A DNA stretch of 64,000 nt from Podospora bellae-mahoneyi (lineage: Eukaryota; Ascomycota; Sordariomycetes; Sordariales; Podosporaceae). Position 1 is the first letter of the stretch. Each line of letters starts with the position of its first letter. Below are positions 10,575-21,184 of the stretch, piece after piece. Made by a program: the position numbers and the translations under genes. The DNA lies in the NCBI RefSeq assembly GCF_035222275.1, contig NW_026946359.1:3348001-3412000 (forward strand), written 5' to 3'. Under the pieces are notes generated by a model. That model was given only the letters and a program-made list of their open reading frames with translations, made no database searches and was not told the DNA's origin.

Positions 10575-12191
10575 ATGAACAATCAAGAATTCCGGAAACT
10601 TCTCCTTTCCAAGTCCTCCTCCTCCACCAACAACAATGACACCTCCTCACCACCACCACCACCACCACCATCCCGCCCAACAGCAGCAGCCGCGCTCGGC
10701 TCCAGACTCAAATCCAGCATCCCCATGACCCCCCGATCAACAGGTCGAGTCGACTTCGCGAGGCAACTAGCAGAGCAAAAAAACAAGCAGTTCGAAAAGA
10801 CAGTCAAACGATTCCGAACCTCGGCCCCGAAAGGGTCCCGGTTCGCAGAGGGCTACGTTGACCGCGCCAGGCAGAGGGAGCAAGAAGAGGAGGATGAGAG
10901 AGTGGAACGACTGAAGGCGTTGGAGGAGGCTTTCAAACAGGAGGAGATCGACAGGGAGACGTACGACCGGATGCGCAGTCAGATTGCTGGGGGTGACTTG
11001 GCGAGTACGCATCTTGTCAAGGGGCTTGATTTTGCTTTGTTGAGGAGGGTGAAGCAGGGGGAGGATGTCTGGAGTGGGAAAAAGGCAGGCGAGGATGAGC
11101 GTGGGGAAGAGGTGGAGGTGGAGGAGGATGTGGACGGTGTCCTGGAGAAATTGGCTGATGCTGAAGTCAAGGCTGTGACCAGGGAAAAGGTGCGGAAGAA
11201 GGGGCAGTTTGCGACTGCTGCGTTGAATCCAGGGCAGAAGAGGTCGAGGAATCAGCTACTGGCTGAGTTGAAGGCGGCAAGGGAAGCGGCCAAGGCGAAA
11301 GAGGAGTCGGGTCTGGGGTCCAAGTTCAAGAAAATTGGTGCGAAAAAGACGCCGGGGACGAGGATAGAAAAGGATAGCATGGGTCGGGAGGTTCAGATCA
11401 CTGTTGACGAGGACGGCCATGAGGTGCGAAAGATTCGGAAGGTGGACCACAAACTATTAGAGGAGGAACAAGACAGGGAAGCGGCCGCGCTGGCATCTCG
11501 CGGCGTGCTTGGTATGGAGGTGCCAGAGTTCTACAGGAAACAGCAGGAGGAAGCCGAGAGGGCGGCAAAGGAAGAGGAGGAGAGCAAGGAGATCAGCATC
11601 TTTGATGACGCGGGCTCCGATTACGACCCATTAGCTGCGCTCGAAGACTCGGACTCGTCATCTGATGAGGATAAGAAGGCGAGATCAGACTCGGCAGCTG
11701 TGCCACCACCACCGAAACCTAGCTCCGGCCCTCCAGAGGAGAGAGATTATTTCAAGAATTTCAGAGGAGGAAAGGTGGATCTTTCGACGGGCCAAACATA
11801 CAAGGCACCGTCTTTGGATGATCCCTTGCTGCAGGCGGCACTCAAGAAGGCAAAGGCAAATGGCGCACTGGAGAAATCAGAGGAGGAGATCAAGGCTAAA
11901 GAGCGGGAAGAGAGGCTCAAAAAGAAGCTGCAGGAGTCGTTGCGCGATGATGAGGATATGGACATGGGATTTGGGTCAAGCAGACTTGAGGATGATGCTG
12001 ACTTTGAGGAGAAAAAGGTGAAGCTGTCTGAGTGGGGTGAGGATAGTGATGGGTATGGTGATGGCTATGGGGGAGGTGGTGGGGACAAGAAGGAGAAGAG
12101 GAAGAGGGGTGGGAAGAAGAGGAAGGGCGATAAGAACAATTTTGAGGATGTTATGCGGGTGATGGAGAGGCAGAAGGGCGGGTCTAAGTGA
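10575..12191 (+). CDS. RED/IK-like spliceosomal protein
   Basis: A single-exon gene of 538 aa. The N-terminus reads MNNQEFRKLLLS. After a Ser- and Pro-rich spacer comes a conserved charged block (about residues 55-215) with RFAEGYVDRARQREQEEE, EIDRETYDRMRSQI and THLVKGLDFALLRRVKQ; the last matches the HLVKGLDFALL signature of the RED/IK N-terminal domain. The rest is mostly Lys/Glu-rich helix and a Gly-rich basic tail with KRKRGGKKRKGDK, a likely nuclear localisation signal. RED/IK with SMU1 (SMU2 in plants) is part of the spliceosomal B complex. An in-frame open stretch goes up to 10461 but has no earlier ATG. Compatible with the many introns seen in this genome. Confidence 0.8.
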   Translation: MNNQEFRKLLLSKSSSSTNNNDTSSPPPPPPPSRPTAAAALGSRLKSSIPMTPRSTGRVDFARQLAEQKNKQFEKTVKRFRTSAPKGSRFAEGYVDRARQREQEEEDERVERLKALEEAFKQEEIDRETYDRMRSQIAGGDLASTHLVKGLDFALLRRVKQGEDVWSGKKAGEDERGEEVEVEEDVDGVLEKLADAEVKAVTREKVRKKGQFATAALNPGQKRSRNQLLAELKAAREAAKAKEESGLGSKFKKIGAKKTPGTRIEKDSMGREVQITVDEDGHEVRKIRKVDHKLLEEEQDREAAALASRGVLGMEVPEFYRKQQEEAERAAKEEEESKEISIFDDAGSDYDPLAALEDSDSSSDEDKKARSDSAAVPPPPKPSSGPPEERDYFKNFRGGKVDLSTGQTYKAPSLDDPLLQAALKKAKANGALEKSEEEIKAKEREERLKKKLQESLRDDEDMDMGFGSSRLEDDADFEEKKVKLSEWGEDSDGYGDGYGGGGGDKKEKRKRGGKKRKGDKNNFEDVMRVMERQKGGSK

Positions 12192-12758
12192 GCTATCCGC
12201 TGTAGAGTAATGTTTGATCCAAGAAGGAAACAACACATGACTATGCTCCTTCAACACTGTTGTTCATATATCTTTCTTGTGTCTACCGTTCCATGATACC
12301 TCTTGTCTGTTCCAAATCCAGAAGATAGGAATGACATCGCAAGTATAGCTGAGGTTAGGTAAGGCTGCTTGGTGCAAGGTACGGCCCCACCCAAGACCCC
12401 GACCCTTGGGCGGCTGCGGCTTGGGCGAATTAGCGAGCGGCTGGCAGCATGCATTGCGCAGCAGCAGCAGCAGCAGCAGCAACCAGATGGCAGGACGCAA
12501 CATAATCCTCCTACAACATCTATCTCAAGCTAACACTTTTTTTGCACAAACCAACTTTTCTAAAGGACAGGATCCTCGGTTCATCACATTGATTTGCTCA
12601 CAGCACAGCGCAAGCCATACCCGGAAGACCAGCCCAAACACGAAGCCCGTCCCTCGGTTGAGTCGGCTCCTAATCCTTACATGCGATTGCGCGCCCGGCA
12701 ACGAACGACAACAGCAATAACAAAACACCACGATTGAGCGCGCCCCAAACCGCCCACC
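12192..12758. other. Intergenic region before the ENV7-like kinase
   Basis: 567 bp between tandem genes. It contains a (GCA)8 repeat and a CG-rich patch near 12380-12440. No coding feature is recognised. Confidence 0.55.
12458..12481. repeat. (GCA)8 trinucleotide repeat
   Basis: Eight perfect copies about 280 bp upstream of the kinase start codon, probably promoter or distal 5' leader. It is non-coding in the gene models given here. Confidence 0.85.
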
Positions 12759-14063
12759 ATGTCCCAAATACTCCTCGACCTCCTTCACCCCCTCCTCACC
12801 TCTTGCCTCCCCTGCCTCCCGGGAACCCCCACCCTCAAGATCAACTCCCGCTCCCTCAAGATCCTCCGCCTCCTCGGCGAAGGCGGCTTCTCCTACGTCT
12901 ACCTGGTCCAGTCCCTCTCCTCCCCCAACCACGAGCTCTACGCCCTCAAGAAAATCCGCTGCCCCTTCGGCGCCGAATCCGTCGCCCAAGCCATGAAGGA
13001 GGTCGAGGCCTACAAGATATTCGGCTCAACCCCCGGCATCATCCACAGTGTCGATTACTCCATCGCCACCGAGCGCGGCGGCGGGGAGGAGAGCAAGACG
13101 GTTTATGTCTTGCTGCCATATTACAAGCGAGGGAATCTGCAGGACATGATTAATGCTAATTTGGTGAATCATTCCAAGTTTCCCGAACGGAAGCTGATGG
13201 GATTGTTTTTGGGGGTCTGTAGGGCGCTGAGGGGGATGCATGTGTACCAGGGCGGTGGCGGGGCAGGGGGGCAAGAAGAGATGGTTGTGCCGGGGAGGAA
13301 ACGAGGGGGCAAGAATACGGTGAATGGGGGGGCGGATGTGGACGATGAGCAGGAGCAGGGGAGGAGTTTGCTGACGGAGGATGAGAGGGTCACGCAGGCC
13401 AGGGAGACGGGGGGGAAGAGGAGGAGTTATGCTCATAGGGATATCAAGCCCGGTTGGTGTCCCTGGATCTGTGCTCTTTCGACAAACATGGAAAACTGAC
13501 GGAAAACAACAGGAAACATCATGATCTCCGACTCGGGGGATGAACCGATCCTCATGGACCTCGGTTCGGTGGCTGAATCCCCTCTCCCAATCACCTCCCG
13601 TTCGTTGGCTATTGCAACGCAGGATATTGCTGCGGAGCATAGCACCATGCCTTACCGGGCTCCGGAACTGTTTGATGTCAAGACGGGGACGGTGGTTGAC
13701 ACAAAGGTTGATATTTGGAGCATGGGGTGCACGCTGTATGCGTGTTTGGTGGGGAAATCGCCGTTTGAGATGAGGTCGGATGAGACGGGGGGTTCGCTGA
13801 GTATTTGTGTGCTGAGTGGGGATTGGAGGTTTCCGGATGAGGGGCCAGGGGCGAAGAAGAATAAGGGGAAGGGGCCGGTTTCTCCTGGGGGCACAACGGC
13901 GGCGGCGGCGGCGGCTGCGACAGAAGAGGAGGGGATTAGTGAGCCGATACGGGAGGTGGTGAGGAGGTGTTTAAGGGTTGAGCCGAGTGAGAGGCCGGAC
14001 ATTGATGAGCTGATTGAGATGGTGGAGCGGGTTTTGGAGGTGCTACCTGAGGATGCTGCTTAG
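12759..14063 (+). CDS. ENV7: ENV7/STK16-like NAK-family protein kinase
   Basis: Exons 12759-13452 and 13513-14063 give 414 aa. The intron splits the codon after HRDIKP. Kinase landmarks: Gly-loop GEGGFSYVYLV (residues 40-50), ATP-binding Lys64 in YALKKI, catalytic HRDIKPGN (Asp228), Mg-binding Asp247 in MDLGS, and APE at YRAPELFD. The DLG in place of DFG and the GGFSYVYLV loop are typical of the NAK group (STK16, Env7, AAK1). Cys16 and Cys19 in the hydrophobic N-terminus are candidates for palmitoylation, as in yeast Env7, which is lipid-anchored at the vacuole and restrains membrane fusion. A low-complexity insert of about 55 residues precedes HRD, and an Ala-rich insert sits in the C-lobe; neither is usual in the family. 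Confidence 0.88.
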
Positions 14064-14402
14064 GCGGGGTGAAGATGGGTGATATATGATGGTTTTTGAG
14101 GGGGTTTTGTTTCAATTTTTTTTTATTTTGAATATTTTGGATGTTTGATATTGGGGTGGCTCATGCCTGGCGTTTTGGGTGTTGAGCGGGCATCTTTCTG
14201 CAAGATGATATCTTGCTCTGGGAGGAATGATTTGACAGATAAAATTTGAACTGCAGTGATTTTTGATTTTGATTGGATATTCTACGCCAGGAAACTCTTT
14301 TGAAATCTTTGAAATCTACTATGAACATCACATACCCCAAATATCATCCACCACCCCCCGTCCGTCTATTCAACTCTCTATATCTTTTCCATCCAAACAA
14401 CT
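14064..14402. terminator. Convergent 3' flanks of the kinase and nucleoside hydrolase genes
   Basis: 339 bp between facing stop codons, T-rich just after the kinase stop (about 14100-14150). No coding feature is recognised. Confidence 0.5.
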
Positions 14403-15669
14403 CTAAGCAGTAGGAACCCCGGCCTCTTGCTTCACAGCCCTGGCCCTCTCATTCGCCTCGTCCGCCCTAGAGATACACTCCTCCAACACCCTCCAAAAAA
14501 CCCCCAAGTCCAACCCCCTAGGTATCCTCACCCCTTCCTCGCCTTGGGGTAGCAATCTCGCGGTGACCTGGCCCGTCCTCGCACCAGCTTTGGCATCTTC
14601 GTAGCTTCCCTCTGTGGCGACACTTACCTCGTACCTCTCCCCCTTTCCCTCCATGCCCACCCCCACAGAGGGGTCATGTTCATAAAATGGGATTTTATGC
14701 CCCCCTTTTTCGTCCAGCCCAGATAGTACCGCCGCAACAGCCAAGGGGTCGTGCAGCGGCGGGCCTTCGGTTATGCCAAAGACGTCGGCGTAGGTTTTCG
14801 CAAAAAACAAGAGCAGCTCGACGAGCATCTGCCTCAATTCCGTCTTGCCCCTCCCGGGCACCATCCCCTCTTTGCGTCCCTCGGGTCCGTACAAGATCAG
14901 TTCCTGGACCTGGGCGGTGGTGAGGCACAGGTGCGTGACATCCAACGGGATCAACGTCGTCTTCTTGGACAGCTCCCCATGCGTCAGCAGGAACGCCGCC
15001 GCCTCAGGGTCGGCAAGGATGTTGAACTCCGCAAACTGAGTCCAGTTCCCCACCCTCGGCACTCCATCAACGGTCCCCAAGACCGCGGCCGTGAACCCGT
15101 TTCCTATCGCGCCTCCCATCAACGACAGACCGGCAACGTGCTGGATGAGTTCAGGGTACTTCATAAACAATGCCGCCGCGTTGGTAAAACTCCCCGTGGC
15201 CACCACCCAAGCTGTCCCCCGGGGGGTGGATTTGAGAGCTTCGTATGCCGCGTCGATGGCCGGGATGGTAGCCACGGGAGGGACAGCCGGTGGGGGGAGG
15301 AGCTTTGTCCCGTCGAGGCCGGTTTCGCCGTGGATGTCCGTCGGGGGATGCATGGGTGGCCGGAAGAGGGCTTTGGAGGCGCCGATGTAGACGGGTATGG
15401 AGGCTGACTGGGAGATTGCCGTCAGGATGGACGTGGCGTTGTGGGTTGTTTTTTCTAAAGAGGCGTTGCCGAAGACGGTTGATACCCCCAGGATGCGGAT
15501 GGCGGGGTGGTAGGCTGCGAGGAGGATGGCGAAGGTGTCCTGGGGCGGAGGGGAGGGGGGGCAGGCATGTTAGATATTATCATCTAGGGGATGTAAACAT
15601 GAGGAGAGGGAGACTTACATCGTGTCCTGGATCACAGTCCAGCCAGACGGGGATGCGGGTGTCGCTCAT
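14403..15669 (-). CDS. URH1: Inosine-uridine preferring nucleoside hydrolase
   Basis: Exons 15669-15619 and 15539-14403 with a 79-nt intron give 395 aa. The N-terminus carries the diagnostic calcium-binding motif: Asp11, Asp13 and Asp17-Asp18 in WLDCDPGHDD; the intron falls between Asp17 and Asp18. Later family motifs include the VVATGSFTNAAALF loop, LSLMGGAIGNG and FNILADPEAA. The enzyme hydrolyses the N-glycosidic bond of ribonucleosides (uridine, inosine) to free base and ribose in pyrimidine/purine salvage, probably in the cytosol. HDPLAVAAVLSG near the C-terminus supplies the last conserved Asp-bearing motif. The tiny first exon codes only 17 residues but is essential for the motif. Substrate preference cannot be read from the sequence. 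Confidence 0.9.
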
Positions 15670-16357
15670 CTTGAATGTTGGGTGAGTGAGTGAAGTCTAG
15701 TTACCCCTCACTTTGAGATCTATCAAGTATTGAAAAGATGATGAAAGTTGAAAGCGTCGCAAACAAATCGCAGTATCTCACAGCCAAAAAGGAAATGAAT
15801 GAGAGGCTCTCTGTTACAGGGTGTCAGAACCAACCTGCAAAGTGAGGTGAGTAAGAGCCGTTCTTATAGGTGTTCCTCCTAGTATGGTCGGCTGAGGCGG
15901 TGTTGATAGGTCAGGGGTCCACCAACTCAACGGCGTTGAGCTTGGATGGACTTGGTTGATCGCCCAATTAGGAAGCTTGCATCAAAATAACCAGGTTTCC
16001 ATATCTTCAAGGACAAGGACCAGGGCTGTTACAAATCGAAAAAGAGGGTTGGGAATATAGCATAGAAAAGAGTGGCAAAAACCACTTGTACAAAGAGAAA
16101 TCATCTCCGGAAAACACCTCTCTATTCCCAGAGCTCAAAACTCCACGGCAATGATAACACTTATAAAACTCCCTATCAACCCAATCCATCCATCCATCCA
16201 TCCATCTACCAGTCCCATCCCCCACCCCATACCTTCTCATGCCATCTCATCCATCTGATGAAGCCCTCGAGACAGAAAAACCCTTATAACAATAAACCCC
16301 CCCTCCCCCTCGTGCAATAGTAATAACAGATCTTGTACACATCAACAAACCAACCCA
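15670..16357. other. Intergenic region upstream of the nucleoside hydrolase
   Basis: 688 bp between tandem minus-strand genes: the promoter of the hydrolase on the left, the 3' flank of the CAP-Gly gene on the right. It contains an (ATCC)5 tract. Nothing else is recognised. Confidence 0.55.
16184..16203. repeat. (ATCC)5 microsatellite
   Basis: Five perfect 4-bp units in the 3' flank of the CAP-Gly gene, about 155 bp past its stop codon. Confidence 0.75.
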
Positions 16358-19070
16358 TCAAAACTGCTCATCAGGACAACTAATACTGTCATGTCCGGTC
16401 CTCTCACAAAGCGCGCACCACATCGGCTCATCCACCACACCCCCCTCCATGCTAGCCGCCGGCTCCTCCGACCCCAAAACCGCCTCCTTGTTGACCCTAA
16501 GCGGCTTCTCGATCGCCGACACCGCACTGGTAGGCTGCTGCTGCTCCTCATCAGCAGCAGCAGTGACAGCAGCAGTAACAGCACTGCTCTTGGCAGCCTT
16601 GACCGGGCTCAACGGCGCAGGAAGCTTCACATCCTCAGTCATGGCCCCACCACTAGACACACCCTCCCCCCCATCAGGTGTCTTGCTGCTGTCCCTCGTC
16701 TGATGATGCGACTGTTGATCAGGAAAGACGTTGGTACACGTCAAAATGTCATGCCCGGCCGTCTCGCAGATTTCACACCAGAGGGTACTATCCCCCGTGG
16801 CCGTGCTATAAGAGTCGCTTTCGGGCATCGTGTCCAGCGTGTTCCCTCTGCTGTGCTTACCGACACCACCAGCAGGCTTATGCTCCGGGCTTCGGGGAGC
16901 CAGCACAACAGTCCCGCGAGAGTCCCGGTAAGAATTCCTGTCGTTTCCACTGCCAGCAGTCATGGTGGCCGAGTTCACCGCGCTCCTCCTCAACGTCTCC
17001 AGCTCCCTCTCCAGCGTCTCCTCCCTCGTGCTCTTGCTCTCCACCAAGGCCCTGAGCTCGGCAACCTCCCTCTCCAATTTCTCCCTGCTCAACCGATCAT
17101 CAATCGACTCCCCTTGGTGTGATCTGACAGATCCAGACCGCTGAGCAGCACCCGCACCCGCACCCACCACCCCATTCTCCCCCCCGTTCGGAACAGCATC
17201 CCTGCTCAACGAATGAATAATCGCCTTGAGCCCCCTAATCTCATCTTCCTTCTGTTCCAACTCCTTGCTCGTCGCCCCTCCACCCCCCCGCGCCAACCCA
17301 TTCGTAGCAAACTGCGCCTTCTCCCTCTCCCTCCTCAGCTCCGACCTCGTCCTCTCCACCTCACCCCTCAAAAACTCAACCTCCCCCCTCGCCTCCGCCT
17401 CCCCCCTCCTCGCATCCTCCAACCCTTCCTCCAGCTCTTGCACCAGCTCCTCCAACTGCTTCAGCTGGTTAGCCACAGTATCCACGTCCGCCGTCCTGTC
17501 CTGCAGCTCCTGAATCTCCTGCATCAGCTCCTCAATCTTCTTCTCATACACCCTCTCCGTCTCGGTGCTTGCCATCTCCAGCGTGTCAATTGTGCTCCGA
17601 AAGTCGGCTCGATGAGCGTCAAATTCGGCCGTCAACATGGCAATCTTTTCATTCTTTTCTCTCAGCACCGCCCGTAGCGCATTGGCATCCTTGTCATCCA
17701 GACTGTTTCGCCGTCCGGCTTGCATCTGCCCTTCGGAACCCTCAATCAACCCCTGCAGCTCCGTCAAGCTGCTCTCCATCTCCATCAGCGTGGTCGCTTG
17801 TTCCTTAAGCTGCCGCTCCCGATCTTCCAGCTCGGCCTTGAGACGCTCCACCTCCTCATTGTTGACGGCGTGACTCCCGATTCTAGACGCAGCCCGTGAG
17901 GCTGGCCTCACCTTGAGGCTGAAGCCAGACCCAGCACTCCCATTAGTCTGCGTCCTCTGAACGCCAACCGGTCCCGCATCCTCCTCACTCAAGTGATGGG
18001 CCTGATACGACGAAGACGACACCCCAAGCACAGAAACACTTCGCGGTCCGACGCTACCTTTCCGCTGATGAGCAGGAAGTCGCTTGCTCGGGTCACCCGC
18101 CGTGCCGCGAACACTCTGGGCAAACTTGTTCGGCGTCGGGCTGCCGTATCGTGGGGGAGCGGGTGCCCCGATCGAGGGTCTCGGCGCCGGCGTCATCTGC
18201 AGCCTTCTCACAGGCGACTCCGGACGCGGCAGCGACGGGCGCGTAGGCTTCTTGCCGACAGGGCTCGTGGCACGGCCTGGGCCGACGGACTGGCTGAATT
18301 TCGGCACACCAGGAGTCGGTGGCGTAAAGTTTGTCGAGTACTGAGTTCCGACCTTCAGACCTCCGCCGCTGGCCGGGGTGGGAGGATACGAATTCGTCGG
18401 CATGATGGGTGGTGGTTCTCGTTTGACGGCTTTGGAAATGGGAAGAAAGATGCCCGTGTTTGGATCCTTGGTTCTGAAATAGAAAACACTGCGAGAAGGG
18501 GTTATCCCAGTTAGAAAACGGCATAATTCCAAGGTTCGCATGCACATGATCCGATGCTTGTCCAACTTACCTGTCAACATCACCGCTGTTCTTGCCGCGG
18601 CCTGCAAAGTCGGGATGTAGCTCGACACCAACAAAAGTGCCCTTGCGACCTGTGACGGGACCGATGAAGCGGATGGTGCCCGTCATGTTGCCCGGCACAT
18701 CGATGACATCGCCCACCTGGACATCCTCTCCGCCGGCGGCACCCCCAAGGCGGCCGGGGGTAAGCGGGGACGGCATGATGTTGGTGTTTTCGCTGGCCAG
18801 AACCTGGTTGTAGGCGTAGGCTTCACTATCATCCGGAATGCTGGCCAGCGAGTTCTGCGTCAGGGCGGCGACGGAGCCTTTGCGCGAGAGCAACTGGGGC
18901 ACGGGCGGGCCGAGGCGCGTCGCCGTGGTCGAGTGTGCGTTGTAGACCTGGTTGAGGTTGGGAGTCGAAATGGACGAGAGACCGCCGCGACCGTTATTTC
19001 TCCTAGACAAGGTGTGGCGGGTGGTGGTGTTGTATGTTGAAGAAGTTGTGCTGGTGATGGTGGTGGCCAT
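16358..19070 (-). CDS. CLIP-170-like CAP-Gly microtubule plus-end protein
   Basis: Exons 19070-18571 and 18488-16358 (82-nt intron) give 876 aa. A Ser/Thr-rich N-terminus precedes one CAP-Gly domain (about residues 115-190) with GTIRFIGPVTGRKGTFVGVE and the tubulin/EB-tail binding GKNSG in place of GKNDG; the intron lies inside this domain, right after GDVD. A basic Ser/Pro-rich region follows (about 190-380), then a long coiled coil (about 400-640). At the C-terminus are two CCHC zinc knuckles, CEICETAGHDILTC and CALCERTGHDSISC. This is the architecture of CLIP-170/Bik1/Tip1: plus-end tracking and dynein/kinesin cargo. Having two knuckles, as in CLIP-170, rather than one, as in Bik1, is notable. 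The first ATG is at 19070, although the frame is open further up. Confidence 0.9.
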
Positions 19071-21184
19071 GTTCGGCAACCCAATTGGAGGCGGCGGCAG
19101 CACCCTGGCGGCCAACCCCAGCAGCGAATGGCTTAATTGTTTACACGACACCCCCCCCCCTCCCCACCTTCACCCAACCAAAGCCCTGGGGAAACACTCT
19201 TCCCGCCCGGGGGGTCGGAGCGCGAATGCCGACCGCTAGCAGCTGGAGCTCCCCTGAACACAACAAAGGAGAGCCGCCGAATTGGGTGGCTTTCCGTCAA
19301 TCTTTGTTTTTCTCTTGTTCCGTCTAATAAATCAACAGAAGTCAAGAGAATGTCGTCGCTGTTTCTGGGCTTGTGGAATTGCCTTTCCTTTTTGTCGGTC
19401 TGTTCTCCTCTCCTCTCCCAAGCTCGGCCTGTGATGCTTCTTTTGGCCAGTCGTCCCTTTAATGAATGCAACCACAAGAACTTGGTCGCTGATAATTTGC
19501 TGGGAAAGTCGTTGTAATAGTCGGGGGATGTAATTGATGAGGGCCAAATAATTCGTAATTGGTTGATTGGGGCGACTATTGGCTCTGTAGAGAAATGAAA
19601 AGGTAACCACAGCAAAATGACGATGGACAGGGTGAGTTGATTTGCGGGTGGAGGTTTGTCGGGTGTCTGGTGACAGCACAAAAAAACAAAAAAGCGAGCG
19701 TCAAGAAGGAGTCGTCGGCACCGGTCATCGGGGAACGGGGGGATCAATGCCGGGGAGGGGAGCAAGTTCAACAAATATAGGATCCTGGGAAGGAGCATCC
19801 AGGGAGCAAGTATCGTGAAGAGAAGGCTTCTTTTGAGCCCCCTTTGTATTCACTACAATATGACCTGCAGGTACACACAGCCTGCTGTTGGTCAGTGACA
19901 GCATGAAGCAAACGGCAGCCAGTCGGGCTGCAAGAAAGCTCCCATAGCTGCCAGAGAGCTGCAAGAGAGTGGCTCGAAAGTGGACTCGCGACCTCAATCT
20001 CAAGCCGCTGCAGCTTCTAATTGGCGTTGCTGTGTCCCCTCCCCCGCGCCTGGCGAGATTGGGAAAAGAAAACAAGGCCAGACTCAAGGCCTCACCATGG
20101 CCACGTAGCAGTTCGTGAGATACTCCATGTTACAGAATGTCGTCACTGCCTCACATGGCAATCACCCAGTGGGAACTAGGTGGTCGAGTGTAGATGGCTT
20201 CAATGGCTCTAGAAGTTACTGGTACCTTAACTTAAGTAACGGGTGATATACAGAGCATAGCTGCCGTCTACTGAATTTAACAGACATGGATAGAGCTTCA
20301 ATCCCAACACCACAACTGACAAACAACAATTCCTCCTTGCTGCCACTTTCCGTTCCCCGCACTCAATTCCTTTGTTTACTTTTCTATCTTTAACTCCCCC
20401 CTCAGCTGCAATGGTCGGCTGTCTCCCCAGTGGCTGTTGAACCAATGCAACGCTGAAACGCAGGGGGTTTGTGCTGCATTTCCACGTGTGAGCCCCTGGC
20501 TGCCATGCATGTAAGAAACCGAACAGCCACCAACATGGAGAATATCGCTTCTACAAAGTTGGGTTTTTGTTTTCTTTCCAGCGCTGTGCTGCTGTCAAGC
20601 TCAGTCCTCCCTTATAGCCAGGGCTGTATAACACCATGTTCCTTATCCAGGGAATATCTTTCTGGATAACCCGGATAATTCACCGTATTCGGCTATCACC
20701 TATTGAACCGTTTGCCGCAATCGCTGGCTATTGCTCGGGATATTTCATGAGGGTACACCTCATTGAAACGCACTGAGTCTTAATAAACATCTCGTCTTCG
20801 AGCTTGAACTGCGCCTCAGCTCCAAGATGCACCATCAACTTGAGTGCAGTGTTTGTGCACTCCCGAGCATCCGGTACCCATAACGCTCTTACCATCCTCG
20901 TACTACAGAAGGCGCGCGTCATTTCTGGAAACCTAATCCAGCGCCTTTCGTAGCTGTCCATCCCGTCCCTTTGCCGCAGTGTGGTACACAGAATACCGGA
21001 ATGACCCTCGTGGTCACCACCTCGAACTGCTGCCTTCCCCACAGACTTGATCCCATCCGGGATTTCGGTTCAGGATTCGGCCGCATTCAGGTATATTGTT
21101 GAGCCGAGCCGTATTAGCCCGTCCTGCATCGAACGGCTTGGTAAATTCGACTGCCAGTAAAAGATTTCAAGGATCATGGCCGGC
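19071..21184. other. 2.1-kb non-coding stretch upstream of the CAP-Gly gene
   Basis: It lies between the CAP-Gly start (left) and the stop codon of the helical membrane protein (right). Bases 19071-19300 are probably the CAP-Gly promoter and leader (C/G-rich). Further right there is no repeat, tRNA or clear gene. One protein-like minus-strand frame at 20728-21042 is listed separately. No sign of a transposon. Confidence 0.5.
20728..21042 (-). other. Possible small gene or exon, unrecognised
   Basis: An open minus-strand frame of about 104-115 codons with protein-like composition (for example ERRWIRFPEMTRAF and KLMVHLGAEAQFKLEDEMF). It has no ATG at its upper end: the frame begins after an in-frame TGA near 21065, and the first internal ATG would give about 76 aa. 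It could be the last exon of a gene whose other exons I cannot find, a decayed gene, or chance. I do not recognise a family. Confidence 0.2.

Noticed and set aside
16391-17677. Long plus-strand frames opposite the CAP-Gly gene
   Set aside because: They mirror the coding strand of a well-supported gene and show only Arg/Leu/Ser-rich shadow composition. The same holds for long frames opposite REV1 (8013-9020), the Kelch gene (3480-5036), AMS1 (38463-39707) and SNT2 (46026-47661).
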